From Phylloscopus collybita (Eukaryota > Chordata > Aves > Passeriformes > Phylloscopidae): a stretch of 64,000 nucleotides of DNA. The stretch lies in contig JAJNNQ010000009.1 of assembly GCA_027886175.1 (NCBI GenBank), positions 26,711,501 to 26,775,500 on the forward strand. Reading direction: 5' to 3'. Every line of letters begins with the position of its first letter. Positions within the stretch are counted from its first letter, which is position 1. The position numbers were made by a program, and so were the translations under genes. Shown piece after piece: positions 22,436 through 36,100 of the stretch. The notes below the pieces were generated by a model. It made no database searches, was not told the DNA's origin, and saw nothing but the letters and a program-made list of their open reading frames with translations.

Positions 22436-25400
22436 CCCTAGAAAAGTAGAATTATGTAGGGCTCCTATAGAGATAGATCTTCCCCTACAGTGTCTCCAGG
22501 CTGCTGCTGGAGTGAAGCTGTACACTTGGAATTGTAGACTAGATCATCTAGGCCCTTGGAAACCAGATTCTTACTTCTCTTTAAGAGTATAAAGAACTTT
22601 CAGACTTTGTGATCTGGATTAGTTTTGATTAATCAACAGAAAGTTTGCAAGTTCTGCCTTTCTCTTCATTGAGAAAGTTAATTACTACATCTGAGATTTA
22701 TTTTAGTTTTGAGGGCTATCTTCACATAATAAGCACTTTCCCTGTGCTCTGGGGTTAATCCAAGACTACAGTTTAGGATTTTCACCTTTCTTTTGAAGAT
22801 GGTGCTGTGTCATCCTGCGAAGAAGGGTTACTCAAACAGGCCGATTAAAACATTTGACTGCAACTAACTTTAGTACACAAAGTGAACCTTTCCTGGCAGA
22901 GATAGTGGCAGTGAAGACTGGAAGCAGCCAATGCCGGGACAGAGTTGGCTGCCTGGGGTAACTGGGTTTAGCATTACATAGGTTTGGAAATAGTTTAAGA
23001 TTTGTGCTCCTCTTACTGTGCAGCAGAGTGGAAAAAGGATCCCACAGTAGTTGGGCGTTTTGGATCTTATGTTGCCGTTGCATACTGCAGGGATATTTAG
23101 CAATTGGTTTCAAGCAGTAAAAAAAAATAAAAAAATATTCTCAGTGATTATGACCATGACTCTGCAAGGGGCCAAGCATGTGGAAGTTTCCCTGGTGCTT
23201 TGGATATCACTGTCCAAAAAGCTGTAGGTCTTTATAATACATGGCTTAGCCTGTCATTAGCTGCTGGCAGAGTCTCTCGGGTGAGGTTCTTGCAGTGTCA
23301 TTATACTGCAGAGCTTTCGTAAATGTTACATTCTATTGAATAATAGATGATTTTATGTATAGTTTATTCACGCTGGTAAAAGAAAAAGGCTTGGGCTGCT
23401 CTGAAATGCCTTAGGGGAATGTTATTCAGTAGATTCAACATTTTTTACTATATTTTTTTCTGATGCAGAGAATAATATCCCCATGAATGACAGTCAGCCA
23501 AGAGGATGCCTTTTCCTTTTGTTTAAATGTATTTTACCAGGCAGTGATGTGTACTTTCTGTGTTCAAATCAGTTATGCCTAAGCTCTTACTTTTAGGCAC
23601 TCACAGTTTACATCATCCATCTTAATAAAGTTTTAGCACAAACCTAACCTCCTCCAGCTCCCCTTAACTGCCTTAAAGACGAAATAAGGCTAAACTCCAG
23701 CAGGTGGCAGCCAACTCTAAAATAAGATTAGCCCACTTCAGAGTACAGATAAAAAGATCTAGTGCACAGATGGCGCAGAAATAAGCAAGCAGTGAGTTAA
23801 GAGGCAATTTCACATGATTATTGTCATTCCTTTATGTTCTGAATCTTATAACATTTACAATTTCTTCATACAAGAAATGCCAGATTCCCTTGGTTTTAGG
23901 TGACAAAATTGCACTTCTTTAACCTGTTAAATATTTTTTCTACTATCAGAAGAGCTGTAATCTCTGATAACTGTTACCTCCCTTGAGAAATGCTATAGGT
24001 TCAAAATAATATTTCCCAAGTTGCAACTGATCACGTAGATCAGATACAAACATACATACTGCTTACTTTACTAAAACCCTAAAATAATTAAAAATACTAA
24101 TAATTAAAAAACAATCTTACAAATATCTCTGAAAACAATATGTACTTTTGAAAAAAATGTTCTAAGAAGTGTAAATATAAAGATACAGAATGAGCACTAA
24201 TAGCAGTTCCAGTCTAAGAGAAGACGTTTTTCACAGTACAACCTATAGTACAATGACTAATATCTGTTTGGCTGTTACTATAAAGAAAAATCAGTGACAT
24301 TTTCTTATACTGATGAGATATACTGATGAGTCAGTAAACTATTCAGTATTTTGTAAATAAAATGGTTATTCAGTTCTGTAGTTAGACAACCAACCTCAAA
24401 CTATACACATTTGGTGAATCCATTACTAGCCAAAAGTTTCTTTTTTTGGTGGCCAAGATATAGCCACTGTGTTATCTAAGGGCTGAAATTTGCCCTCACA
24501 TATGATAATGATTGCCCAGTTAAGCATACCACCTAAAGAGCTGCTTTTAAGGGCAAGAAAAGATATTCCCTGCAATTGTGCAGGAGTATAATTTCCAGCC
24601 TACTCTAAAAATAACATTTCCTGGTCTGGTCAAGAAGTGGCTTTCAGTCTTCACTACTTCTTGTCCTTGTCCATGCTCCATCTTCAGCCTGCTAGGCAGG
24701 GTGCTGACACCCAGGGATAGACTGAGTCAAAAGTTACCTTATAATATCAGCCAGTTATTCAAGAGTTTGACTTGAGTATACTTGATGAGTATGCTTGAAC
24801 AGGCTCTGATTGCAAAATTCTAATTGATTTCTTTAGGAGACAAACTGCCCTCCAGACAGAATGGTGTTGGTATATTGGTGTGAGTGCCACTACTCAGCTG
24901 GCAGAGTTCATTGTCTTTAGCGTGTGTTGTCACTCCCTGCAGTTGTAAATTCCATGGAGCTTCCCCAGTGCATATTCATACTCAAATTTTTACTCCCATT
25001 TTACTTCTTCAAAAACATTATTATTTAAACCAAAACTGAATAATTTTTCTTTTTTAACCAGAGTTTTAGGAGTGCAACATGCTAGTTGCTAGTGTTGCAA
25101 GCAGAATTAAATCAATTGTTTGATTTAATATAATTAATCTAATTTAACCCAGAATTAAATATGACTAAAGGAAGCTGCTGAAAGACACTTGTGGTTGAGG
25201 TTCTCCAGTTTATATAGTGTGAATGACTTCCAGCTCTGGGCATTACAGCCTATGGATCTTGTAAAGAAGGGCAGCTCAGGTTGGGCATGCAAACAGCCAG
25301 AATTTTGTATGTTGAAAGAAAAGCTGATTTAGCTGTTTATCTTTTAGAATTAAATTATTTTACTAAGACTTAAAGACTGTTGGTCACTGCAGTTTTGCTG

Positions 25401-28400
25401 AAGCTTTATGCTTACATTACAAGCAACATACAAGTCTGACTTATTCAGAAGGTGCTTTTGTAGATGGGGAAGGTTTACCTGATCTCAGATAGGAATGTAT
25501 GCCACAACAATTGCAATCTGTTTCACTCAGTTTTGCATACTACTCCCTGATTTTGCACACTCTTATTTAAAACGTCACAAGGTCTTAAGGCAACTCAGGA
25601 AGAGCAATACATAAGGGTGAAGGAAAAGAACTGTGAACTCTGTCCTCTCCTTATATGACACCAAGCTTTCTTGCATGAATACTTTAAAGATGGCTCAAAT
25701 TACTTAAAAGATTTAAAACACATACAAACAAAGGATAAGGCTTATGTTAGCAAGTAAAATTTATTTAAAGATACAATTTTTAATATTACTCTTTTACTTA
25801 ATTGCTAAGAATAAATTTAATAATTTATTTCTAATTTTTTTACTATCTTTTTAAATTTGCTACTACTTGACAACTCTAGAGTATAAGACAAAAGTTCTTG
25901 AGCAGACTACTGCATCAGTGTTGTTGTAAAAATGGAAGAATCTAGCAAACCTTTGAAACAAGCATCTTTAAAAATTTTTCTCCTGATCTTCAAGTAATTT
26001 GGGATCCTACTATTTATCAGCATTACATCTCACCTTTAAAATTGAGAAGTATCAAAATATTTTGATGCACTTCAAGTAATTGAAATAATTCAAAGTCCCA
26101 TGAGCTCTATTAATGAGCTTGCCTTTCAGTACCTGTGAAGCTTCACAGTGTGCAATTTTCTGTAATACAGTTGAATCAGGTTTTATTTTTCCCTTCTGAG
26201 CAGCAAATGATTTATTTTTCTATGATTTAGGGCACTGAAACTCCCCAAGACTTCCATTGGAAAAAAAAAATGAAATTATATAAAAGGGATTGTAATTAAT
26301 TTAAAAATCTGGGAAGTATTTTGAAATAAAGCATCACATTACAATCAGATGTTGATTTTTAAATGGGTTGGGGGGTGGGTTTTTTGTTAGGGTTTTTGTC
26401 TATAAGGAAAGAAACAAATCATTACTACTGTAGACACTACTTTTTAGTAACTACTGATTTTTTAAAATTATGATCACTGTAAATAAATGCACTAATTTTC
26501 AAATTACTGAGAGGTCACAACCCCCAGGAAGCCAACTGAGCTCTATGTGTTTGGCAAGAATCAGATTCACAGCAACTGGCATGGTTACATTTGAATATTA
26601 ATCACAAAATAGATGAAGAAGAGTGTAAGGGAAAAGTGTCTATGAGAGATAGATGGATCTGACAGAAGTAGTAGTATGACCAAACCAGCATCCATCTAAA
26701 ATGCAAGAACTTCCAAGAAATTTAGTAAGTAAAGTCCAAGCAGTTGTTGAAAGTACAGAGTTGTAAAGTAAATACTTAATTACCTGCTTAAAAAAAACCC
26801 AAAAAACTCAGAGGCATAGTAGGTTTTCTCACTTACTGAAAAAATTCTTACAAGCTGCACTTATCTAAGAAGAATGACAAATGAGGAGTGCTGAATACTT
26901 TGCCTGTACCTTTTGATTATTTCAATATTCAATCATTCATATGATTCAAGTTTTTCTTAAAGTTAAAAGTCAATTACAGCTCTTGTGAGTAGACTCTTGC
27001 ATAGAAGATAATTTTTTTTCCTAATACAATTACTATATAGAAATAGGATTCCTCTAGATAAACCTAAATTAGAAATTACTTTGCCCTAGTGCAAAAACAT
27101 AGGGAAAAAACTTTACAGTTTTGAAGACACTAAATGAACTTGCGTTAATTTTCTTTTCACAGACTCACACATGCATGGTTATGTGTGATATATTTATCTC
27201 TTTTAGTACATGCATATACGTGTGCAAACACCATAATGTTGAACAGACTTAACAGTATCAGTCTCTGGAGTTAAACCTCTTTGGTTGGTGCAACTTCTCA
27301 TCTCTCCAAGACCTAGAAAAGTTTTTTATAAAATGCTGCATTAACTCCAGAGCTATTTCAATATTTTAAAATTATTTCTTAATAAAGAAATTACCCTGAA
27401 TCAACTTTGCCTACTGTATTTGATCACAGACCAATTACTTCCCACTTGAGATGGTGTAACGGTCATGTCTGAAATTTTTTCTCATTTGTAAAAAGACCCA
27501 AAAATATCTTGTCAGTTCCCAATTGTATTATGTGACAATCACTATTTTCCCATTATCTTTTATTAAGGACAGATTAAATCACCCAGGGCAGTCCAGTACA
27601 GACAATAGTGAACTAGAGCTGATAAAGCTCATGTGTATCCCAAGTCCTATCTGTGTGTTGTGCAACGAATAAAAGACTACCCTAGATTTTAAAATCACAA
27701 CTGTGTTAACACAGGGCCATTGGTCAACCCTCTCAAAGTGGCCTTAAACAAGATGTTGGGATCTATCCATCTAACATCTATTAGTGAGGTGGTTGGTGTC
27801 AACTCTGGGGGACTTGATTTCATTTTACAGTATAGCCAGAGGTTTATATTTGGCAGAGGGCTTTGTTTCTCAGTGACAAGTAAGTTATAAATATTATTCA
27901 TGAATGCTAATGAATTTTGAATGTGCATTTCATGATGGCATTTTTGAAAATTCATGATTTTTGTTACAATCTTTTGAAATGTATTTTGTTTTTTTCAAAT
28001 GGAAAGGTACTTCAACTGCAGAACTATTTGAAACAGTTATTGTAGTACCATGATAGGAGAGCTAATTTCTGCGTATTATTTATATAAATATTTTTACTAT
28101 GTTAACTGAAGTGTTGTCAAGGTAAGATATAAATTTGGCCCATAACAAATCCTTGCATTTTTTTTTCTATAGAAAATTATGTTGCTCTTGCTAGTTTTGT
28201 TCCTAGATTTCCTGTTGGGAGGACTCGCTTGGTTTTGCAAAACAGTTGAGATGAAATCAGAGAGAAGTCTGCTCATTTAAAAATCCCTAACTGTATCTAA
28301 CTGTATTTGCTCTGTATTTCTATGAAAAGTGACCACAATATTTTTCTTTAAAACTTATCTGAATAATTTTTGCAAATTCTATCTTAATTCTTCTCATCTC

Positions 28401-29394
28401 TCACATCCCTGTTCATGACAAAAGCGAAGAAGAATAAAAGAGAGACATGTAGACAACTTAATAATATGCTGGAAAATCCTCCCCAAACTACCTGGATGCA
28501 TTCCCAGATACAAATCTTGCAGTCTTAGTTTGTCAGTGAAATAGTATTTTCTCTAATATGGTATATTATGGAAGACATCAGAGAATCTATTAAAATAAGA
28601 AATTATCACTAGGAGCAAGTAGGGCTGAAAAAAATAAATTAAAACTGAACTAGAAGGGAAACTGTAAGTTTCAAAATATTAAAATACATATTTGAAGAGT
28701 TTTAAACTCTTCTTTTCTGCATTCACAGATTCTGGTCTGAAGTGCAATTGGAAAATTTGCAAGCAAAAGCTGCTGTCATCCTATTCACCACCCTAACAAT
28801 TACAAAACATGAGGTTTGTTTGGTTTTGTTTTTGGGTTTTTTTTCCCATTCAGGCTCTTTTCAGCAATTCTCTCACCTAGAAAAATACTTAAATTTATAT
28901 TTTAGAGTAAAAGTGATAAAAAAACCCAGGAGAGCTCTCTCAAGAATGTCCAGTCTATACTCATTCTTTTGTGCGTGATAAACTGTACTTACATCATCCC
29001 CACTGGATATTTATATACCATACTTCTTAAAAGTATCACTGAGGAGAATCTCACATCATAGGAAGATACCTATTGCACTTGGAAAACATTCCTTAAAAAT
29101 CTAAATAATTATTAAACATATGCTTTCCTTTAAAATAAGCTTTTCTCCTCTGACTTGTAATTACCACTTAGGAGCAAGAAAAAACAAAATTCATATAGTT
29201 TTTACAATATTACAAGTCACTGGAGTAATTTTATGTATCGAAAGTCATGATGCCCCATGTCCTTTTGCAGGGCTCTCCTTAATTTTAAATCCAGAGTCGT
29301 TTGAGAAAATTGTTTTTCCTGATAGTGCCTTTTATCTTTGCCATTTACACCATTTATTCACTTCATCATGATAATTTTGATATCCTTTTCTGTT
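22436..29394. other. Long unique AT-rich stretch without recognisable genes
   Basis: Only small structures are visible: a perfect inverted repeat at 25106-25129, a duplicated ATACTGATGAG at about 24308-24330, and a G/T-rich patch at 26362-26400. The moderately GC-richer interval at 22830-23110 carries minus-strand open frames of 93 and 77 codons without recognisable motifs. Nothing supports a gene. Confidence 0.55.
25106..25129. repeat. Perfect inverted repeat, 10-bp arms
   Basis: ATTAAATCAA, a 4-base spacer TTGT, then TTGATTTAAT, the exact reverse complement. It lies in an AT-rich neighbourhood rich in AATTAA words. It may simply reflect composition. Confidence 0.85.
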
Positions 29395-29760
29395 CTCTGA
29401 AGAGTTTGCAAATAATCCTAGCTTGATGTCAGCATTAAATTTCACAGGTGTACTCTCCATTTTGTCATCCAGGTTGTTAGCACTCATCTTATGAACATGA
29501 CATGTGGAACAGTGTCAAAAGCCTTATTGATGTCAAGGTATTCAAACAATTTCAGTGTTTCTTTTATCCACTTTGTCAAAAAAAGAAATTAGAGTACTTT
29601 GACATTATTTCTTCTTGACACATCCACATCATATTTTTAACATCTCACTACTTGTTAGATACTACCAATGAGTTTATGATCTCATGTCTTTCAAATATGA
29701 AATTGGGCTGACTCAGATTTGCTCAGAACATCCTCCTCTCACCCTTACTGGTCTTTAGAA
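29395..29760 (-). mobile_element. Old CR1-type LINE relic, reverse-transcriptase region
   Basis: Read on the minus strand, about 29550-29500 gives YLDINKAFDTVPHVMF. It matches the non-LTR reverse-transcriptase motif usually written YLDFSKAFDTVPH, whose aspartate belongs to the catalytic triad. On the plus strand the order of landmarks also fits an antisense CR1 copy: TGATGTCAGCATTAAATTTC (about 29424-29443), TCATCCAGG (29466-29474), AACAGTGTCAAAAGCC (29508-29523) and TTTATCCACTTTGTC (29564-29578). Gaps and heavy substitution show an ancient insertion. It is not coding. Confidence 0.75.
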
Positions 29761-31123
29761 AGAGCTGCTGTATTTACCTGCCCCTTCCCTTTCTTCTGCT
29801 CCTTCTAAGAGTAAAATGTCCTAAGCAAAGCTAAACAGTTATAACTAGTTTCCTTGGTAATATCAAATGAATCCATCAGGCCTTCGAAACTTAAGACTCC
29901 CTAATTTTGTAATATTCTCCAACCTCCTGTTTCCGCTTTTTTTTTGATCCACACCTCTGTTTTGAAACATCCTGCTTTGAAAAAGTCATAATTCCTTGCA
30001 ACAAACAATTTTATTTATTTTATTATCAGTTCTAAGAAGATTAAGAAATTTAAATCAGCAGAAAAAAAAAAAAACCCAAAAAAACACAGAAAATAAGAAC
30101 AAAGAATGAATGAATAAAAAAAAATATATTTTGGGCAATAAATTTAGTTCATAAGGCATGTGCATGTGTTTTATTTGTGATTTCCAGTAAGGATTTTTGA
30201 AGTGCTCTCATGGATCTATACCTAATAAAAAACATGTTTTTATATCAGGAAACAACCTGATACTGCTGTGATTTAATTCTACACTGGAGCAGGGGGATTA
30301 TTTACCTTTTCTGAGTGACCTTTATCTATCTGCCAGTTTACAGCTGTGTGGTTGTAACAATCCCCACCAGATTTTTCCTCTGTGAAAGTTGCTATCCATA
30401 CCTGAATACAGACTTAATAGTGCCTTCAGAGAATAGTCACTTAAAAATTCTCCTGTTCACCTTGTCAGAGTGGTGTGTGACTTTCACAAGCAACATATTC
30501 TGAGGTAGTCCACAATTACTCATTTGTGAAATCACAGATGGACAATTTATACTTCCCTTCCTTCTATTTCTGCATTTGTTGTTGACAACAAAGAGGTGTA
30601 TGGTGTGGGTTTTGCCCTGATTCTTTGCATTTTTCATACACTCTCCTTGGTGGCTGCCTCTCTAACAAAGATTAGTTGTGCGACTGAATGGCCTTGCAGT
30701 TTTCTGAAAAAGCACCTCCAGAAAAAGCTCCAGTGCAGCAGTATGAAACAGATCTTCTTTTGCCATAACAGTCTCTATAGTCTAAGGTTAAATATCATAG
30801 ACCTGTTCTGCAATATCTAAAGTGGTTCAGGGCATCAGAATTATGTTTACAATGAACGAAGTACTGCCCTAACTAATTCAAAGAAACAATAAAGTGATAG
30901 CATCTTACAACTCTGCTTTTGTAAACACTACAGCCTGGATTTTGTCCTGAGGTTTCCAAGCTCAGATGATTGAAACACCAATCACTTGATTTTGAAGATT
31001 TGAAGATTTAAAATAAAGAAAAGAAAAACAGATAAAAATTTACTGGACAATGAAAAGGAGCTTAACCCAAAATTCTGAGAATGGAAAACAAAGCGTAACA
31101 GAAAGGAAAACGTTAAAACACTT
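29761..31123. other. Unique AT-rich DNA
   Basis: A poly(A)-rich stretch at 30060-30125 is the only low-complexity feature. Open frames at 30315-30503, 30596-30820 and 31050-31301 are unrecognised, and the last runs into the family C LTR. Confidence 0.55.
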
Positions 31124-31677
31124 TGTGCTTGTTTTGGCTGGGGCAGAGTTAATTTTCTTCAGGATGGCTAGTATGAGGCTGTGTTTAGTAAGTACTTGTG
31201 CTGAACACAGTGATGGTAATATAGAGATATTTTTGTTGTTGCTGAGCAGGGCTTACACAGAGCCAAGGCTTTTTCTGCCTTCGGTACTGCTACACTGGTG
31301 AGGAGGCTGGGGAAGCACGGGACAGCCAGGACAGGTGACCCCAACTGAAAGGGATATTCCTGACCATGGCATCAAGCTCAGTTTATAAAGTGAGGGGAAG
31401 AAGGAGGAAAGAGGTAAATGTTTGAAACAATGGAGTTTGTGCTCCCAAATGGTTATGTGTGATGGGGCCCTGCTCTAATGGAGATGGCTAAACACCTGCC
31501 TGCCCATGGGAAGCAGGGAATTCTTGTTTTGCTCTGTGCATGACTTTTGGTTTCCCTATTAACCTTTGTCTCAATCCATAAGTTTTCTGGCTTTTACCCT
31601 TCCAATTCTCTCTCCTGCTGGCAAGGGAGTGAGAGGCTGCATGGGGTTTCATTGATGGCTGGAGTGAAACCACAACA
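31124..31677 (+). mobile_element. Solo LTR, family C (avian endogenous retrovirus)
   Basis: Recognised as a widespread avian LTR from ordered landmarks: TTGGCTGGGGCAGAGTTAAT near the 5' end, TTGCTGAGCAGGGCTTACAC, a block with CCCCAACTGAAAGGGATATT, and a TATA box TTTATAAAG at about 31382-31390. These are followed by ATGGAGATGGCTAAACACCT, CTGCCCATGGGAAGCAGG, a degenerate poly(A) signal ATTAAC at about 31558, and a 3' end GTGAAACCACAACA. Termini are TGT...ACA. The flanks (CACTT and GACAA) give no evident target-site duplication, and no internal genes are attached. Several U3/R blocks are shorter than I expect for the family, so there are internal deletions. Confidence 0.85.
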
Positions 31678-32519
31678 GACAAAAAATCTTAAGGTTTTGC
31701 AAAAAATATAATTTAAAAGAAACAAAGTGATAAAGAAGCAGTTTGAAAGAAAAGATACCTGTGTATTCCATCATGATGAGCTTAATGAATCACCTGTCTG
31801 TGGTATGGAAAAGACAAAGTGTACATTTTTAATAGGAAAGAGCACTGTAGCAAATTTTGAGAGACTGGATTGAACAAAGGAACTTTGAAAATGAGAACAC
31901 GGCAAAAAAAGTGAGAGGGAAAAGCAAGCAAAAAAAAAGGAGGAAAACTGTTGGGAACTTTTGCCCATGTGAGAGAGTAAACCCGTAGTGGTGAACATGA
32001 GAAATAGAGAACAAGGGTCAAAAATAAAGGGAGCAATGTTAAAAATTAATAGGTGAATTTTGATATTCTCCTGGAAATCAAAATAGTAGGAAAATCATTT
32101 GACTTGACATTGATGTTCAATAGCAGGTTAAGTTTATAAACTAAATATTAAAGTCTATTTTATACAGTATAAACAATATATTAAAATTTATAATACAAAT
32201 ATATTCTGCTGGGAAAATATAAATTAGCTTTATATATATAAAATATATAAATTGTTACATATAAATATATACAAATAATAAATATATAAACAAATATGTA
32301 CATAACTATGGTGAATTAGGATTTACTCTAACTTAAACAGTTGTTTCCCCAAATCTTTTGCATTTTCAGAAAAAAGAACCTTAGGAACATTATAATCTTA
32401 TCCCAATTTCTATAATGTTTACAGTACATCAAGTATCGGTGCTAAATTATTCATTTAAAGATCATGAAAATTTTCCTGTCTGTAGAGCAATTTAACACCT
32501 TTTAACTGTTTACCTACAG
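31678..32519. other. AT-rich spacer with (ATATAA)n-like segment
   Basis: At 32150-32305 the sequence is almost wholly A and T, with TATATATA and ATATAAA words. Before that, purine-rich DNA at 31850-31970 gives minus-strand open frames (for example 31771-31998) that are Phe/Leu/Ser-rich by composition. No gene recognised. Confidence 0.6.
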
Positions 32520-32601
32520 AGACCTGGCAGTGTGCAGCTCTGGATATTCCTGGGAGGAGTTTTCATTTTCATAACTGTTGCAGCAGTCCTCTTGTTAGCA
32601 G
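32520..32601 (+). CDS. Possible transmembrane-segment exon (unidentified)
   Basis: A good acceptor (TTTTAACTGTTTACCTACAG, ending 32519) and a donor-like CAG|GTAGAA (32601/32602) bound 82 nt that are open in phase 0 and end in phase 1. The translation contains LWIFLGGVFIFITVAAVLLL, an uninterrupted hydrophobic stretch of about 20 residues preceded by RPGSVQ, as expected for a single-pass membrane helix. If the donor is not used, the frame continues with charged residues (GRNEPRHRLLVYHSMKR) and stays open to 32837. Against this, the sequence just downstream (32.65-33.2 kb) looks like a dispersed repeat, so the whole interval might be one old LTR-type element. I cannot name a gene. Confidence 0.22.
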
Positions 32602-32649
32602 GTAGAAATGAGCCCAGACACAGACTTCTTGTTTACCACAGCATGAAAA

Positions 32650-33170
32650 GAATCCTTCTTTACTCATCTTTACAGCTCAGCCATCCTGACTCCAACCATT
32701 CACTGACTCTGGCTGCAGCAAGCTCCTACTGTAGGTTTTCCTTGCAGCCTCTGACTGCTGGGTATTTCCTGCTAAACCATGACTGCATATGTTGGTTTGA
32801 AGACTCTGAATGCAGCTTTTACCTAGCTAGACTGTGACTGCAGGTTCCACCAACAGGCTCTGACTGCAGACCCAGACTGACCTAAAAGCAATGATCATAT
32901 CTCCCCAAGATCCTTTGTGATCCTCTCACTCCCTCTTCCTCAAGGTTCTTCCTCCCTCACAATCCCTCTCACCAGGTAACCCATTCCCTTTTATCACCCT
33001 TGTCTTTATTAAATATAGCTGTGACTCATCAGGGGTGAGGCTGTATTGGGTAATTAACACAGCTGTTACTTATCAGAGGCAAGGTCACCTCTATTCCCTT
33101 CTCCTACACGTAACATCATTTATAGAGAGCCCACACAGAGCAGCCAGACCCTTAGGTTCTTTTTCCCAGT
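32650..33170 (+). repeat. Possible dispersed repeat with degenerate CTCTGACTGC motif
   Basis: At 32700-32880 the words CTCTGGCTGCAG, CTCTGACTGCTG, CTCTGAATGCAG and CTCTGACTGCAG recur at irregular spacing, and two versions of an AGCTGTNACTNATCAG word occur at 33017-33033 and 33061-33077. The C/T-rich part at 32900-33005 contains TATTAAATA. The layout is reminiscent of an avian LTR or its leader, but I cannot define boundaries or a family. Confidence 0.35.
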
Positions 33171-33179
33171 CAAAAGTAG

Positions 33180-36100
33180 TAACCATGGATGCTCCAGATA
33201 CTCTAGCTGCAGAATTGTTCATTACAACAACCAGCTGCAAACAGAAATTTTTGTCAGGTGTTGAGAGGAGAAAGATACTCTGGTATTTGTTATTCTGTAT
33301 GTACTGAGATGGTAAAACACTTGAATTTTTGGGATGACTTTCAACATGTCTGATATGGATAGGAAAATCTACTAGAAGGTATGGAAGGAGCTATGGTGAA
33401 CAGGAAAAACACATTCATTAATGCATGTAAAAGTAACTATCACAGAAAAGAACCCATGCAATTTAATTTACACATACTAAACCAAAAACTGATTCTCAAT
33501 TAGCATGTGAAACTGAGATTTTTTTTTTCTTAGTCTTCAAGAGTTCATTCAGTATTATGCATATTGAATGAATATGAATGAGTGACTGAAGGGCAAACCT
33601 CACCTTTGCTGAACCTGTATCATCTACAAGTCATAAAGATAATTTAGAAGTTTGCCTCTACCTTGAAAAATTGCATAATTGCAAAACTTTTCAAAAGAAT
33701 TTCCTTGTGAATAGCCCAGCATTTTTAAGTCCCCCTGTAACATTTCCAGTTTCAGTAAGAAATTATTTAGATTTCTGAAAGAGAAAAAAGGCTTTTCAAA
33801 TATTAGCCTTCAAGCATCCATTTTCAGATTTGTAAATTTAAGTTGGGATAGTGTGTGAGGAAATCTTAATATGGCCCAGATAGTATATGTTCACCTCACT
33901 TAAATACTTGCTATTCCTTTCAGATCAATAGAAACAGCAAGTACCTCATTTATATGTGCTGTGCAGTTTAGCAGGGCAGGCACAGGGAGCTTAAGTGACA
34001 TGATAAAGTTAACAAAACAAGTAATGGCAGAAAAACACGTGAAAAAAAGGGTACAACCATTTCTACATGTAATTCAAAACCATGTCACCAGCAGTAGCTA
34101 GATAGATAGTAAATAGATAGTAAATAGATAAAAATGAATAAAAATAAAACTAGAATAAAAATAACATCCTTCCCTTTGATGCTACGGCTGTTTAATTTCT
34201 TATAAGTCATCAGGGAAGAGGCCATCTCAAAAGGCTCTTTTAAAGATAATTTTAGATAATTTACTGTTTAGCCTGGCATGGTTAGTAATGCCTTAAGTTT
34301 TGGAGGTCTCCACATCTTCCCTAAAACCCTTGTACTATCTTTCAATTTTCAGTTACCAAAGACTTTGAAATGAGAATTTACAAACCGCTTAGAGTAGCTA
34401 TGCTATTTCATCCCTTAGCTCTTTTACTGTGTGGATTCCATATAGTCCAAATGATTTCTAACTGTTTATTGTGTCAATAGGCAGCATAATTTGTTCTACA
34501 GCCACTTCAACTTCCAATGAACTTTTAAAAAACACCCTCATAAAACCAAAAGAAAAACAAACAAACAAAAACCACAACCCCCCCGAGGTTTCAGCATTGG
34601 AATTTTCCTAGCCTTTGCTACTCTGAGCAAATTGCCATTTTAGAGGGTTAAGAGAAATTCAAAAAGTCACATGGGATGTTATAAGAGAATTTAGATCCAT
34701 TTGAGAAGGTCACTACATAGTTATCACCTGCAGATCAAGTGAGGCTGTGCAATGTAAAGTAAAATTCCTCTGCTTAAGCCAAGGTCCAGTGGTCCCTGGC
34801 CTCTGAGGGCAACGTAATTGAAACACTTCCAAGAATATATTTTTACTCTAGAATGAAAAGTATTTCTTGAGAATTTCAATCAGGAAGTAAATTTCAGCTC
34901 TTTAGTCAGATATATATTACTATCATAATTTATTTTCTACTTCCTTTTCCATCTTATTTCAACTTCATATGCATGCTTTACAACAACCTGCAGCTGTCTT
35001 TGTCTTACTCTATGTCTCTACTTCAGTGAACAAACTAGTCATAATACTGAAGCTTGTTGCATTCTGGTTGTCCTCTCTCTCCATCTCAAAACCACATTGC
35101 TGTTTGTCTTTGGTTGAAATCCCTGGGATTGTACCTTGCTGCTGACCCTGCAGATTCATCCTTGATGCTGATGTATTTCAAACTCTCCCAGAACACAGGT
35201 ATTATAAATTTCCTCCCTTCAGCTCTATTTTCAATTATTTAAAAGAACAAAACCTAGCATGTTTCTAAGGACATATAATTTCTTTCAAAGTCATAGAGTG
35301 TCTTGTAGCTCTGCTCTGTCCTGCTGTCTTCTTTTTGATTAGTGTCTTATTCTTCCCTTCCCAGTTTCCAGTTGGAAAGACAATAGGTCCCTCTTTGATG
35401 AGGTCAGGATATGGTCATCCTTTTCTTCATGATTTGTATCACTTGAAAATCTTTGTGCCTACATGTTTCTGTTTAGGGAAATCTCCCATTTTCTGCTGGG
35501 CCTGTGCTCACACTCCTGCCTTTGAATGCTGACAGCTGTTGGCATCTCTGGAGCCTCCTTCTCACACCTGCCTCTGATGGGCACTCCAACTCAGCTACCA
35601 TTTCTGCTCTCATGGCAAAAGGTTTTTTGCCATGTCTGGGAGAATTGTTAGGTGGTAATTCAGGTAGGAGCACAAAAAGATTGTGGGATGCGCTGGGATT
35701 GAGGCTTGTATTCATGACTAGAAAATTAAGCTAAAATATCAGCACTTCTTGGAGTACCATGAAACTTAATACATCAACTTTTACTTTTTTTCCCCATCAG
35801 AATTATTTTTTCTTGTAATTGTTGTAATCAATAATTGTTATCAATTTTTTTTATCTTTGTCCATATTTTAACCTGGCCTAAATCCTACAACATAATTATT
35901 TTTTTCTGTGCAAGACAAAGAATCTGTGCAAACCTGCTGGGAGAAAATTTACAGTTAATATACTGCTCCTTTTTCTTTGTTTAATGCTTCATTTATTTAC
36001 ACTGTTCTTTGATTTAATTGTACATTGACTGTTTCCTTTTATTTGCAAGGTGAGGATTCTGCTTTGTATTTTTACCTTTTCATCTGCAATCACTCCAGTG

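Noticed and set aside
35151..35196. 46-nt splice-bounded open segment
   Set aside because: The donor is weak (GTATTA), the phase does not fit the neighbouring candidates, and no family is recognised.
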